A stretch of 64,000 nt of DNA from Haladaptatus halobius (GTDB taxonomy: Archaea > Halobacteriota > Halobacteria > Halobacteriales > Haladaptataceae): NCBI RefSeq assembly GCF_020618475.1, contig NZ_CP085339.1, positions 1 through 64,000 on the forward strand. The letters are read 5' to 3'. The number at the start of each line of letters is the position of its first letter. Position 1 is the first letter of the stretch. This document shows, piece by piece, positions 43,987-52,537 of this stretch. The position numbers and the translations under genes are program-made. Under the pieces are notes generated by a model. The model was not told the origin of the DNA, ran no database searches, and saw only the letters and a list, made by a program, of their open reading frames with translations.

Positions 43987-46086
43987 ATGACTCCTATCCC
44001 AGATGGGGGAGATGACTATCTATCGAAATCTGACGACGAGTTACTCATCGATGGGTACGAGGACGTCACATTCTTCCGCACAGTGGTGGAGGAGGCAGGC
44101 GAGGCCATTCTGACACTTGATACCTCAGGGATGGTTGTGTATGCAAATTCGGCAGCAAGTGACCTCTTTGGATACGATATCGATGAGCTAGTTGGTCATC
44201 CAGTGCGCATTCTCTTCCCCCCACAGTACGAACAGTCTTACTATGATGAATTTGAGGAGGCGGTTCAAGTCACGGAAAGCACGTCCGAACCAGTGAACCG
44301 AACGACACTCGACCGGATAGGTCTCCGTACAGATGGAGAGATAATCCCACTCCGATTCTCATTTACTGAGCATGCGTACAATGGCCAGCGAGTGTTTACT
44401 GCGATCATCCGGGATCTCACCGAGCAAAAAACCCACGAACAGAAGCGTCGTGACAGCGAAGCGCGTTTCCGGCAAATCGCAGAGCATATCGATAGCGTGC
44501 TCTGGATGGCAGATGCCGCCCTGACCGAGGTACTGTACGTAAACTCGGCCTATAAAGATGTCTGGGGGCGCTCACGCGAATCGCTCTACAGCGAATTATC
44601 GACGTTTATAGAAGCCGTCCATCCTGACGATCGCGAGCAGGTCGAGGAATTCCTAGACCACCTCGTCCAAGATTCGCGAGCCAGGACACCGCAGAGTGAA
44701 TACTTTGTAGATTATCGTGTTGTCCAGCCCGATGGGACGATTCGGTGGGTCTCTGATCGCGCCTTTCCTGTCTATAATGACGTGGGAGAGCTCCATCGAA
44801 TTGTTGGGATTGTCGAGGACATCACGGCGCAGAAACAACGGGAAGAAACGCTGCAGCGCCAACGCGAGATCCTCCAGACGATTTCCGAGATCAATACCGT
44901 CCTCAGGCAGGTCAACAAATCGATGGTCGAGGCGACGACACAGAGCGAGATCGAGGCGTTGGTCTGTGAGCACCTCGTCACCTCAGACCTCTACCAGGCA
45001 GCACTGATCGGAGATCTTGAGCCAGCAACCGAAGGTATTGATATTCGCACAGCACGTGGTGTTGAGCAGGCGTATCTCGAGGCTATCCGCGAAGCAGATC
45101 CAACGGATACTGAACAGGGGGCGGCAGCACAAACAATCGAAACTGGTGATATTCATGTCGTTGACGATATCGAGGCTGATCCAGCATTTCCAGCGTCCGT
45201 CCGTGAGGCTGCCTTGTCCCACGGATTCCAATCTGCGATCTGTGTGCCACTCATCTATGGCGAGACGACCTATGGTGTCCTCGTCGTGTATGGGACACAG
45301 CCCGCGATGTTTAGCGAGCACGAACAAGCGATCTTCGACGAGCTAGGTGAGACACTCGATTATGCGATCTACGCCCTCAAAACCCAACAACTCTTATTTA
45401 CGGATCAAGTGGTTGAACTCGACTTTGATCTCACTAAGACGGACGGCTTTTTCGTCACTGTCTCAGACGAACTCGGCTGCTCATTCACCCTTGATGGGAT
45501 TGTCCAGACCAGCGATGGTGACCTCCTAGAATATATTGAGGCAGAAGATGTATCTCCAGAGCAAATTCTCGAGCACGCTGACCGCTCTCCGCATGTCCAG
45601 CGAGCGCGGTGTATCACCACGCATGAGGAGACGAGCAGGTTTGAATTTCTGTTTCAGAGCGAAACAACCACTTCAAACCGCCTCCTTGAACGCGGTGCCG
45701 CCATCAAAACCGCAACCGCCACGAATGGACAGGGGACACTCACTGTCGAAGTGCCTAATACAACCGAACTCCGGCCATTTATCAACGCTGTCCAGACTGT
45801 CCACCCCCAAGCCACCCTCGCTGCCAAACGAGAGCGCGAACGCTCGGGTGACTCGGCGACCGGCTTCCGTGAGCAGGTGCACGAACAGCTGACTGACCGT
45901 CAACACGAAATCTTGCAATCAGCCTATCTGAGTGGCTACTTCGAGTCGCCCCGTGAGAGTACCGGTGCCGAGCTGGCCGACACGCTTGAGATTTCGGGGC
46001 CAACGTTTCATCAACACTTGCAAGCCGCTCACCGCAAACTCCTGACGACGTTCTTCACACCCCCAGCAGCAACCAGTAAAACGTAG
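43987..46086 (+). CDS. PAS-PAS-GAF bacterio-opsin-activator-type regulator (HTH_10)
   Basis: A 699-residue sensor-regulator. Residues about 30-150 are a PAS domain (ILTLDTSGMVVYANSAASDLFGYDIDELVG), about 160-285 a second PAS/PAC (FRQIAEHIDSVLWMADAALTEVLYVN, ending GIVEDITAQK). About 300-455 is a GAF domain (GFQSAICVPLIYGETTYGVLVVYG), about 460-600 the BAT domain, and 640-690 the HTH_10 (LTDRQHEILQSAYLSGYFESPR, ELADTLEISGPTFHQHLQAAHRKL). This class is typical of haloarchaea and senses redox, light or ligands; it acts as transcription factor without a kinase. Targets are unknown. A DUF7344 regulator follows on the same strand. Confidence 0.92.
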   Translation: MTPIPDGGDDYLSKSDDELLIDGYEDVTFFRTVVEEAGEAILTLDTSGMVVYANSAASDLFGYDIDELVGHPVRILFPPQYEQSYYDEFEEAVQVTESTSEPVNRTTLDRIGLRTDGEIIPLRFSFTEHAYNGQRVFTAIIRDLTEQKTHEQKRRDSEARFRQIAEHIDSVLWMADAALTEVLYVNSAYKDVWGRSRESLYSELSTFIEAVHPDDREQVEEFLDHLVQDSRARTPQSEYFVDYRVVQPDGTIRWVSDRAFPVYNDVGELHRIVGIVEDITAQKQREETLQRQREILQTISEINTVLRQVNKSMVEATTQSEIEALVCEHLVTSDLYQAALIGDLEPATEGIDIRTARGVEQAYLEAIREADPTDTEQGAAAQTIETGDIHVVDDIEADPAFPASVREAALSHGFQSAICVPLIYGETTYGVLVVYGTQPAMFSEHEQAIFDELGETLDYAIYALKTQQLLFTDQVVELDFDLTKTDGFFVTVSDELGCSFTLDGIVQTSDGDLLEYIEAEDVSPEQILEHADRSPHVQRARCITTHEETSRFEFLFQSETTTSNRLLERGAAIKTATATNGQGTLTVEVPNTTELRPFINAVQTVHPQATLAAKRERERSGDSATGFREQVHEQLTDRQHEILQSAYLSGYFESPRESTGAELADTLEISGPTFHQHLQAAHRKLLTTFFTPPAATSKT

Positions 46087-46170
46087 AACTGACGTGGATA
46101 TCAACCCGATCGGGCGTGCCTAACTAATAAGGTGTTGTGGTTTTAGTCACAAGCACTAACGTAGCTAGTA

Positions 46171-46497
46171 ATGATACCTGTAAACGCTACTCATCCGACC
46201 CACTCCATCGGGACGGTCTGCGACCTACTCGCTAATAGGCACCGACGGGTCGTCCTTGATCACCTCCAAGACGGAGACAGTGACGCTGTGACTCTGACTG
46301 AATTAGCTGCGGTCATCCAAACACAAGTGGACGACGTGGAATCTGAGCAGCAAGCCCGAACCATACTCATCCACAACCATCTCCCAAAACTCGCTGACTA
46401 CGATATCATCGAGTACGACCAGCGGAGTGAGACCGTGCGCTTTTGTGATGGCATCCAGAATGAACTGCTCTTTGAGCTTGGTGGATTCTACAAGTAA
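46171..46497 (+). CDS. DUF7344 winged-helix regulator
   Basis: A 108-residue DUF7344 protein. GTVCDLLANRHRRVVLDHLQDG forms the first helices, LTELAAVI the start of the helix-turn-helix, ILIHNHLPKLADYDIIEYDQRSETVRF the second half with the wing. It is complete, and follows the BAT regulator by 84 bases on the same strand. Its target is unknown; the two may form one regulatory unit. Confidence 0.85.
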   Translation: MIPVNATHPTHSIGTVCDLLANRHRRVVLDHLQDGDSDAVTLTELAAVIQTQVDDVESEQQARTILIHNHLPKLADYDIIEYDQRSETVRFCDGIQNELLFELGGFYK

Positions 46498-46525
46498 GCG
46501 CAGAGCACCAGTAGTCATCTCGTGA

Positions 46526-47341
46526 CGCTGCTCACTAACTGCGTCGACTGGGCTTGTCTCAATACTCACAGCGGGGGAAGCAGTTTTGATTCTCCATGGT
46601 GGGGGAAGCGTTGGAGAAGCATCGTTTCGATATATTCTATCTCTAAGTGAGGAATACAAAGTAATCGCACCGACGTTGCCTGTTGGAGTATCTACTGTCG
46701 AGGATACTGTAAAGGGACTTCATACAATATGCGAGAAAGAGGATATCGAGGAGGTCCACTTCTTAGGATTCTCACAAGGAGGAATGATAGCCCAGTGCTT
46801 CGTGCGGGCCCATCCAGAACTCACACAATCGCTAATTCTGTTCGTCAGCATGGGTCCAAGCCAGGACTACGCAAAGAAATTCAACCAGTATCGGACGATG
46901 ATTGGTCTGGTTCCCGCCCCGCTATTTAGGTTGCTCAGCAAATACTTCATAACGAAGCAGATTAGCGCCGAAAGCGTCAACTCATCGGAAGCGGAGAAGG
47001 AATTTTGGTTGACATTTTCCCGAGAGATGTTTGAATCGAGAAGAATGAATAAGGAACTGATGCTCTCACAAACCGATGTGCTGATCGACTACTTTGAGAA
47101 CTATCGATTTACAAAAGACGATCTGGAAACCTGGGATGGAGCTATTCTAATCATTGAGGCAGAGAATGATCGAATTGTGAGTGACAAAGAACGACAGGAC
47201 TTGAAGGAGCTCTATCCTCAAGTGAAGACGATACTGCTGGAAAATTCCGGGCATTTTGGAACAGGACTGTTACAGCCTATGGAAATCATCAATAAAATTT
47301 CCGAGTTTGTCTCGAATAGTTCTCAGCAGGGTCAAACCTGA
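46526..47341 (+). CDS. Alpha/beta hydrolase, AT-rich, N-terminus probably truncated
   Basis: The hydrolase homology begins about AVLILHGGGSVGEASF and continues YKVIAPTLPVGVSTVEDTV, the nucleophile elbow GFSQGG, LIIEAENDRIVSD with the acid, and NSGHFG with the catalytic His. A normal member has 20-30 residues ahead of the HGGGS oxyanion loop; here the open frame starts after a TGA at 46523 and the only starts are non-ATG (TTG 46586). It may be cut at its 5' end. Base composition is clearly lower in GC than its neighbours, which suggests recent transfer. Reaction unknown. Confidence 0.68.
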   Translation, partial: RCSLTASTGLVSILTAGEAVLILHGGGSVGEASFRYILSLSEEYKVIAPTLPVGVSTVEDTVKGLHTICEKEDIEEVHFLGFSQGGMIAQCFVRAHPELTQSLILFVSMGPSQDYAKKFNQYRTMIGLVPAPLFRLLSKYFITKQISAESVNSSEAEKEFWLTFSREMFESRRMNKELMLSQTDVLIDYFENYRFTKDDLETWDGAILIIEAENDRIVSDKERQDLKELYPQVKTILLENSGHFGTGLLQPMEIINKISEFVSNSSQQGQT

Positions 47342-47370
47342 GAGGTGATACACAAACCACTATCGAATGG

Positions 47371-47520
47371 ATGTATCGCACCGGGAAGCGCTTTCACGTC
47401 ACCGAGAAGGAGTCCGACGACAGTATACCCATGCGTAAGCAGTTCTACCTCCCGAAACGGTCGAGCTCGGAGGACGATGCGGTCGAGGAGCTATCGGACG
47501 TGTGGAAAGAGATGTCCTAG
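47371..47520 (+). CDS. 49-residue ORF, maybe the tail of a longer gene
   Basis: ATG 47371 to TAG 47518-47520. The peptide MYRTGKRFHVTEKESDDSI then FYLPKRSSSEDDAVEELSDVWKE has good haloarchaeal codon use and a charged, partly acidic end. The frame is also open for some codons upstream (QTTIEW). It may be the last part of an otherwise deleted gene. Not recognised. Confidence 0.35.
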   Translation: MYRTGKRFHVTEKESDDSIPMRKQFYLPKRSSSEDDAVEELSDVWKEMS

Positions 47521-47561
47521 AGTGATAGAAACGGTTCCTAACGAACCATCATAGGGAAAGT

Positions 47562-47756
47562 TCATTTGAGCCGTTCAGATGAACGGTTGCCCTGGTTTAT
47601 ATCGACCTTGTATGGTTGGAAAGTAAACTCTGGCAGGAGGCAATCAGGATGGAACAATTCTCCACGCCACTCCCAGGCCCGTTGGCGATCTACTGGTTGC
47701 TGACATCGATAGCAAATCACTCGGTGGCTTGAATCAGCAGCCGACTGTTTAGTCAT
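47562..47756 (-). CDS. Small zinc-finger protein, 64 residues
   Basis: From ATG 47756 the product has 64 residues. RVICYRCQQPVDRQRAWEWRGELFHPDC carries Cys-x2-Cys and, 18 residues on, His-x2-Cys, a single treble-clef or LIM-like zinc site. The rest is basic and polar. The frame extends upstream to 47903 but without domain character. Probably one of the many haloarchaeal mini zinc proteins; role unknown. Confidence 0.6.
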   Translation of the reverse strand: MTKQSAADSSHRVICYRCQQPVDRQRAWEWRGELFHPDCLLPEFTFQPYKVDINQGNRSSERLK

Positions 47757-48193
47757 CGGTGTCCTCCGTGAGGTATCGTTTCGATTGCGATACTGCCAGA
47801 GCCAGTCTCGTGCTCCGTTCTCAGTTGGAATCGATCTTCTCCTTGGAGAGAAACTGAAGTACGAGGTTGGCGTTGTTTCTGCAGCAAGTGGCATGTCGGT
47901 CAATTTCTAGGCGTAGCCAATGATTATCTCGTCCCGCTTTTTGGACCCTCTCTACCCCCAGTATGGCGGGGTTGTTGGTGAAGAGCGACGCCGATCGGCT
48001 AGGGCACGCGAGAAATCGGGGGAAAGGTGGGGGAAGTGGGTGGCGTGTGGATGACAGGCAAAACACTCTCCCCACGAGTGTGGTATGTGCTTCAGTAGCA
48101 TGAATCCAGAGGGTTGATCCCACTACCGGTTACGTCGAACCGACGCGCACCGATTACAGCAGCACTCCCGGGGGAAAACAAGGTCGAACTGGC
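47757..48193. other. Intergenic stretch
   Basis: 437 bases without a supported gene. Short ORFs on the minus strand are antisense or have poor codon use. A G-rich tract lies at about 48017 (GGGGGAAAGGTGGGGGAAG). Confidence 0.35.
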
Positions 48194-48319
48194 TTAGAGC
48201 ACAAGACTTCCAATCCACCAGGCGAGCAGGAGGAGACTGATCCAGAGAAGTAATTGGCTCAACAAAAATATTCGGATGTACAGTGCCGACTGGCTTGCAC
48301 CCATGTTACCAATAAACAT
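48194..48319 (-). CDS. 41-residue single-helix membrane protein
   Basis: ATG 48319 to TAA 48194-48196. After MFIGNMGASQSALYIR a 25-residue hydrophobic helix follows (LLLWISLLLLAWWIGSLVL at the end). Composition is that of a membrane peptide. Family unknown. One of several tiny membrane ORFs in this part of the window. Confidence 0.4.
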   Translation of the reverse strand: MFIGNMGASQSALYIRIFLLSQLLLWISLLLLAWWIGSLVL

Positions 48320-48529
48320 GGAGAGACGTATTAGTTCTTTGGTGGCCTGAACGTTGAAAAATACAAACGCTACTTCCTCCTGGTCTCTGCTGGCGGGTTT
48401 CGTACTTCTTCGACGCCTCGCCGATGTTAGTATGCTGTACTAGCCTACGAAAGCCCCTGGAAACGTTTCCAACCCTTTGCATAGAGATCGGTTCGGGGTC
48501 ACCGTGGGGTGCTCACTGCCAGTTATGGG

Positions 48530-48583
48530 TTTGTGGAGAAGTGTCAAAGGAGTATTTCACTGTTCACGAAGCTTATTATCTAC
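48530..48583 (+). repeat. 54-base repeat, copy 2
   Basis: Inverted copy of 2550-2603, two mismatches in 54 bases. It ends 18 bases before ATG 48602 of the small membrane protein and so overlaps its promoter region. The similarity continues loosely to the left (CATAACTGGCAGTG against TAAGCGGAAGTG), linking it with the GCGGAAGTG repeats. Confidence 0.85.
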
Positions 48584-48601
48584 TAGATACATCTCCGTAA
48601 T

Positions 48602-48814
48602 ATGGAAGCATACACAACACGCATTCTCTTCGGGCAGAATCGAACGATTTCCGTCCGAATGCTTCTGTTGGGAGTTGCCTGGTTTGCAGTAGTGTTCGGG
48701 GTGTTGGGTAGGAGTATATTAGGGGGACTTTGGGTCGTGTTTGGTGGAAAAGCAATCTGCATTGGCGCAATTTTCAGCGTTATTGGGGCAGCTACTGCCG
48801 ATAGTCTCTTTTAG
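48602..48814 (+). CDS. Small two-helix membrane protein
   Basis: A 70-residue protein: MEAYTTRILFGQNRTISVR, then LLLGVAWFAVVFGVLG and a second helix ICIGAIFSVIGAATADSLF. It starts at ATG 48602 right after the 54-base repeat, which likely contains its promoter. Family not recognised. Confidence 0.5.
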   Translation: MEAYTTRILFGQNRTISVRMLLLGVAWFAVVFGVLGRSILGGLWVVFGGKAICIGAIFSVIGAATADSLF

Positions 48815-49102
48815 GTAGTCAGATCGATGAACGTCCCGTGATCGTCAATATTTCGAGGATGTAAACGCCATGAATTACAGAGGATGAGCAAACTAATCGC
48901 AACCGTTTAACCACGGGTACATCGACGCAGAAGAGAGATATGGCGTGAGCATCTGTACGATTTGTATGGCCGGCACAGTTGTTGAAGTGGAACATGAATA
49001 AACGGATTTTGGCAGATTGGCGAAACGGTGAAGCAATTTCGTATGATATTGCATCTGTAGGCGGAGTAGGCCAAGTGCCTCGGGGCTTGACTCCGAGACG
49101 GT

Positions 49103-49444
49103 TCACTCGGGAACTCGGTGATTTTCGACCACATCTCGAATTTCGCGTGCTTTCACCCGACCGTGAGCAAGGAGCGCCATGAGAACAGCGGTTTGATAGC
49201 GAAGTTTAGCTTTTGCACCACGTTTTGAAGGTTCGTCGGAAAGCACAGCAAGTAGCATCCCACCCATATCCTGATACTCAATGGACCCATTCACCGTTTT
49301 TGCTTGAATACCGTCGACTGACCGTGAGATAATTTCATGCGCGTCTCCTTTCTCGATACTCAGATATATCGTTCTGAAGCTCACTAACTGCTTCTTCGGG
49401 GGGACTTCATTTGAAGGATTCGCCACCCCCAATCGCTCGAACAT
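49103..49444 (-). CDS. Hypothetical protein of 113 residues
   Basis: The frame reads MFERLGVANPSNEVPPKKQL, then SFRTIYLSIEKGDAHEIISRSV, IEYQDMGGMLLAVLSD and a C-terminal helix region AKLRYQTAVLMALLAHGRVKAREIRDVV. A mix of strands and helices with regular codon use supports a real protein, but the family was not recognised. It sits beside the N-terminal GNAT fragment on the same strand; between them is a peptide tail (VLLMSILGTVLIQNADSVSQYIA) from another lost gene. Confidence 0.5.
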   Translation of the reverse strand: MFERLGVANPSNEVPPKKQLVSFRTIYLSIEKGDAHEIISRSVDGIQAKTVNGSIEYQDMGGMLLAVLSDEPSKRGAKAKLRYQTAVLMALLAHGRVKAREIRDVVENHRVPE

Positions 49445-49519
49445 TCATCAGTAGGTGGAATTAGGCGATGTACTGCGAGACAGAATCGGCGTTTTGAATG
49501 AGGACAGTGCCAAGGATGC

Positions 49520-49780
49520 TCATGAGAAGTACACCCGCACTTGCTGGAAGATAGGAGGCGGGGTCTGGACTTCCGCACCTACATACCCAATGAAGTGGTG
49601 ATCGCGGCAGGCAAGATACGTGATAGAATCGTCATCTGAAAGCCGAGAATGGCGATAGGTCAGCCCAGTCTCCCGAATATCATCTATGAGCGTGTACTCG
49701 CTTACCGCCGCCATTTCACGCTGGGCGGGGAGCCACAAGTCGTCAATATTTGAGGAAGGCTTCACTCGCCGTGCTCCCTC
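49520..49780 (-). pseudogene. GNAT acetyltransferase, N-terminal half only
   Basis: The frame (from about 49780 leftward) reads RRVKPSSNIDDLWLPAQRE, EYTLIDDIRETGLTYRHSRL, DSITYLACRDHHFIGYVGAEVQ and PPPIFQQVR, then leaves the family at VYFS and stops. It lacks motif A, which binds acetyl-CoA. The last 63 bases of homology equal the first 63 of the GNAT C-terminal piece at 1210 with four differences. After the break the DNA continues with the end of an unrelated membrane-type peptide. Not functional. Confidence 0.75.
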
Positions 49781-49910
49781 GATACCTAATTGTCTGACTC
49801 CGTGGATCATACTCGATGAGGCGGTGATCGGCGAGAGCTGGGAGATGCTGATGTACCAGGACAATCTGTGCCTGGTGGTGTGCTGTGATCGAACTCCGCA
49901 TTGGGACGTC
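49743..49910 (-). pseudogene. DUF7344 helix-turn-helix protein, C-terminal fragment
   Basis: In another minus-strand frame the sequence reads AHHQAQIVLVHQHLPALADH, then RLIEYDPRSQTIRYRGSTAS and stops at TGA 49743-49745. This equals the second half of DUF7344 (compare HNHLPKLADYDIIEYDQRSETVRF at 46171). Its first half is missing. It overlaps the start of the GNAT fragment, so the two remnants were joined here by deletion. Confidence 0.6.
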
Positions 49911-49994
49911 CGGCCCTGAGCAACGGTGGAGTCTTTGCTACACCGGCTATACAACGCGGTGGTTCTCAATCAACTAATGAAACTTTTTACTCCT

Positions 49995-50222
49995 CTATCT
50001 TTGAGAATGGGCAGCCTGGTCATGCAAATATATGAGCCAAATGAGCTCGATCCCGACGAGAGTGGCAGTGATTCCAGGAATTAAAAACACGACATTCGGG
50101 GCACATTGGCTCTCAACTCCACCCAATTTACATATCGGATGCTCGAATGCATACCAAATCGCAAGCCCTCCACCAACAATGCTGAGCACACCGTATCCAT
50201 GCAGGGAGTGGGTTCGCTTCAT
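49995..50222 (-). CDS. Small two-helix membrane protein
   Basis: A 75-residue protein: MKRTHSLHGYGVLSIVGGGLAIWYAF, a loop with two Cys (HPICKLGGVESQCAP), and VVFLIPGITATLVGIELIWLIYL. The loop cysteines may form a disulfide on the outside. No family recognised. Gene start is ATG 50222, stop 50 bases from the GNAT/DUF7344 remnants. Confidence 0.5.
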   Translation of the reverse strand: MKRTHSLHGYGVLSIVGGGLAIWYAFEHPICKLGGVESQCAPNVVFLIPGITATLVGIELIWLIYLHDQAAHSQR

Positions 50223-50506
50223 CTACCTCCTGTATTAATGGCCGATATCAATAGTCTTATGTAGGTTTGAAGTGACATACAAACAATACGAAAGAAAAAC
50301 TATCGACAGGAGCTAAGCGTATCTCACGGACGAATAGGCTGCCGAAGGTGACTGACGCAGTCATATAGTCTAAAATATGATCGATCACTGTTTCGCTTCC
50401 TCAGGACGGGGCGAAGTCAGAAGATATCAGCTAGGGAGCGATCGTGGATCACCATACGCACATTGACGAGATGTTAGCCGTTGAAACCTAATCGGAAGGA
50501 ACGAGA

Positions 50507-52537
50507 CTATATCAATTGTTGACCATCGATCACGAAATACCCGAGCGCTTCCGTTGTGTGATTAGTTTCGGCGTCCCGACTTTGTTCTTCCTCGATACGC
50601 ACGTCGACGGTCGAATCGCGGAGGTTGCGATAGCGGAGTGCAGCGGGATCGCCACCATCATACGTTTGCATATCTGCGATAAAGATCGGCTCTTCATATA
50701 ATCGGTCAAATTCGGTCGAATGCCACGTCTGGGTAACTGTGTTTGGTGTCAGTCCTGCTTCGAAGCGAACCGTGTTTAGCTCGCTAACACCTGGTTCAGC
50801 AGCAATGTAGCCAACAGTCTCCGTTGCATGAACGGTGTCTTGGGCCTCTTCTTCTTGCAGCCGAATCACTGTCTCGTTGCTCGAGACGTTTCGCTGCCGG
50901 GTGACGATCGGATGAGGGCCGTTGAATGTCTGTGTTTGCGTCAGGACGACGGGAGCCGTCGTAAAGTTCTGGGAGAATGGTTTTCTCGAGAACGTGTGAT
51001 TCGTGGTCATCGTCCCCACTTCAATCCGCGTGCCCGTCTCAGAAGTGTATGTTCCAGCATCCAAGACGAGGTAGGAGATGGTCTCTGCGGTATGCGTTCC
51101 ATCGAGATATGCCCACTCTTCGAGTTGGAACTCGAAACTCTGCCTCTGAACGTTTCGGAGTCGGATATGGCACGGATGAGAGCCATTGTACGAAAGGGGC
51201 TGCATCAGCACGATTGGATTGTCATAGGCGCCCTCAAGAGAAACCGTGTGCCACGCTCCGGGAGTCGGTTGGTTGGTGGTCACGGTTCCCGTTTCGCCGA
51301 TCGAAACCGCAGCCTCCACGTCGACTAACCCGTATCCCTGTTGCGTTGAATCAAGTCCAATCGATTCGGCTGTGGAACGTAGCCGCCCACGAGCACCACC
51401 GGGATTTTCGTAACTCTCCTCGGTCAGGGTATCGCTACTATCGTAGGTGATATTCGTTGCGTTCGTATCTCCAAGTGCCATCAATTGTGCAGCTGCACCA
51501 CCAACGTGTGGACAGGCCATCGACGCCCCTGAAAACGTCGCATACCCTCCAGCGACCGTCGAGTACACGTTTGCTCCAGGCGCGGCCAGTTCGACTGCCG
51601 ACCCAGTCGAAGAAAACGAAGCAATACGGTCATTTGGGGTTGTTGCACTGACCGCGATTACCTCGGGATACGCAGCAGGATAATTCACACAGCCAAGACA
51701 TCCATCGTTTCCAGCTGCGGCGACGAGGAAGACGCCTCGTCGGTAGGCGTATTTACAGGCATCATGAATGGTTCGTGATCCAATTGGGCTTCCAAGACTC
51801 ATCACCGCGACATCCCAGCCCTGATCCGCGACATATCGGATTCCAGCTGCGATCTGTGAATAATAGCCACTCCCAGTACAATCCAATGCTTTTACCGCGT
51901 GGAGTGTTGCTTCCGTACTGACCCCAATTACTCCGAGTGAATTGTTTACTGCATTCGTGGTTCCGGCGACGTGCGTCCCGTGATTATCGTCGTCATCCCA
52001 GGGTTGGCGACACGCGTTTCCGTTTGTTTGGGTACACGGATTTCCCTCTGCTGTCGTCCCACATGAGATATAGGCCTTACCTGCTCCCAAATTGGGCTGA
52101 AGGTCCTGGTGATCGCTATCGATCCCAGTATCGATAATCGCAATATCAGCGCCGGATCCAGTATACCCCTTGTGATGGGCCTGTTCGGCATCGATTCGAT
52201 CAATACCCCACGGGAGTGTCTGACTGCCCGTTGTTTCGTGATCGATCGCCTGCTTGAAGCGGTCTTGTTCTACGTAGGTCACATCACAGCGATTCCTCAG
52301 TTTCGTGCGCGCTCGCTTTGAAAATCGGCCGACGACGGCTGTAGAGAATGATCCGAGGTCAATCGTTCGACGAACCGTCTCTGCTTGGTCGTGGGCTGCT
52401 TCAATAGCCGATTCCGACTCCGTGCCGACGATAACTCGAAGAGGCTGGTCACAGGATCTCGGTCGTTGCAAGCCGAGTGGAATGATACCAATGCCAGCCG
52501 ACTTTTTGAGTATTTCTCGGCGTGATGAATCCTTCAT
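50507..52537 (-). CDS. S8 subtilisin-like protease with three C-terminal repeats
   Basis: A 676-residue protein. SSRREILKKSAGIGIIPLG is a Tat-type signal, followed by an I9-like propeptide (about 30-100) and the S8 domain (about 105-415) with Asp136 (IIDTGID), His186 (DDDNHGTHV) and Ser339 (GASMACPH; the usual Thr before Ser is Ala). Residues about 417-675 are three tandem modules of about 85 residues, each with the pattern [PI]VL or FIA ... Y/FNGxxP ... R-NV/NL ... ExxA..T.E.[IV/AL]GY. The modules resemble H-type-lectin-like beta domains and may bind polysaccharide or substrate. Secreted. A close relative of the protease at 40020, in opposite orientation. Confidence 0.88.
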   Translation of the reverse strand: MKDSSRREILKKSAGIGIIPLGLQRPRSCDQPLRVIVGTESESAIEAAHDQAETVRRTIDLGSFSTAVVGRFSKRARTKLRNRCDVTYVEQDRFKQAIDHETTGSQTLPWGIDRIDAEQAHHKGYTGSGADIAIIDTGIDSDHQDLQPNLGAGKAYISCGTTAEGNPCTQTNGNACRQPWDDDDNHGTHVAGTTNAVNNSLGVIGVSTEATLHAVKALDCTGSGYYSQIAAGIRYVADQGWDVAVMSLGSPIGSRTIHDACKYAYRRGVFLVAAAGNDGCLGCVNYPAAYPEVIAVSATTPNDRIASFSSTGSAVELAAPGANVYSTVAGGYATFSGASMACPHVGGAAAQLMALGDTNATNITYDSSDTLTEESYENPGGARGRLRSTAESIGLDSTQQGYGLVDVEAAVSIGETGTVTTNQPTPGAWHTVSLEGAYDNPIVLMQPLSYNGSHPCHIRLRNVQRQSFEFQLEEWAYLDGTHTAETISYLVLDAGTYTSETGTRIEVGTMTTNHTFSRKPFSQNFTTAPVVLTQTQTFNGPHPIVTRQRNVSSNETVIRLQEEEAQDTVHATETVGYIAAEPGVSELNTVRFEAGLTPNTVTQTWHSTEFDRLYEEPIFIADMQTYDGGDPAALRYRNLRDSTVDVRIEEEQSRDAETNHTTEALGYFVIDGQQLI

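Noticed and set aside
1200..49540. Simple inversion that split one GNAT gene
   Set aside because: The halves overlap by 63 bases with differences, so they cannot come from a single gene by one clean inversion; two copies are needed.
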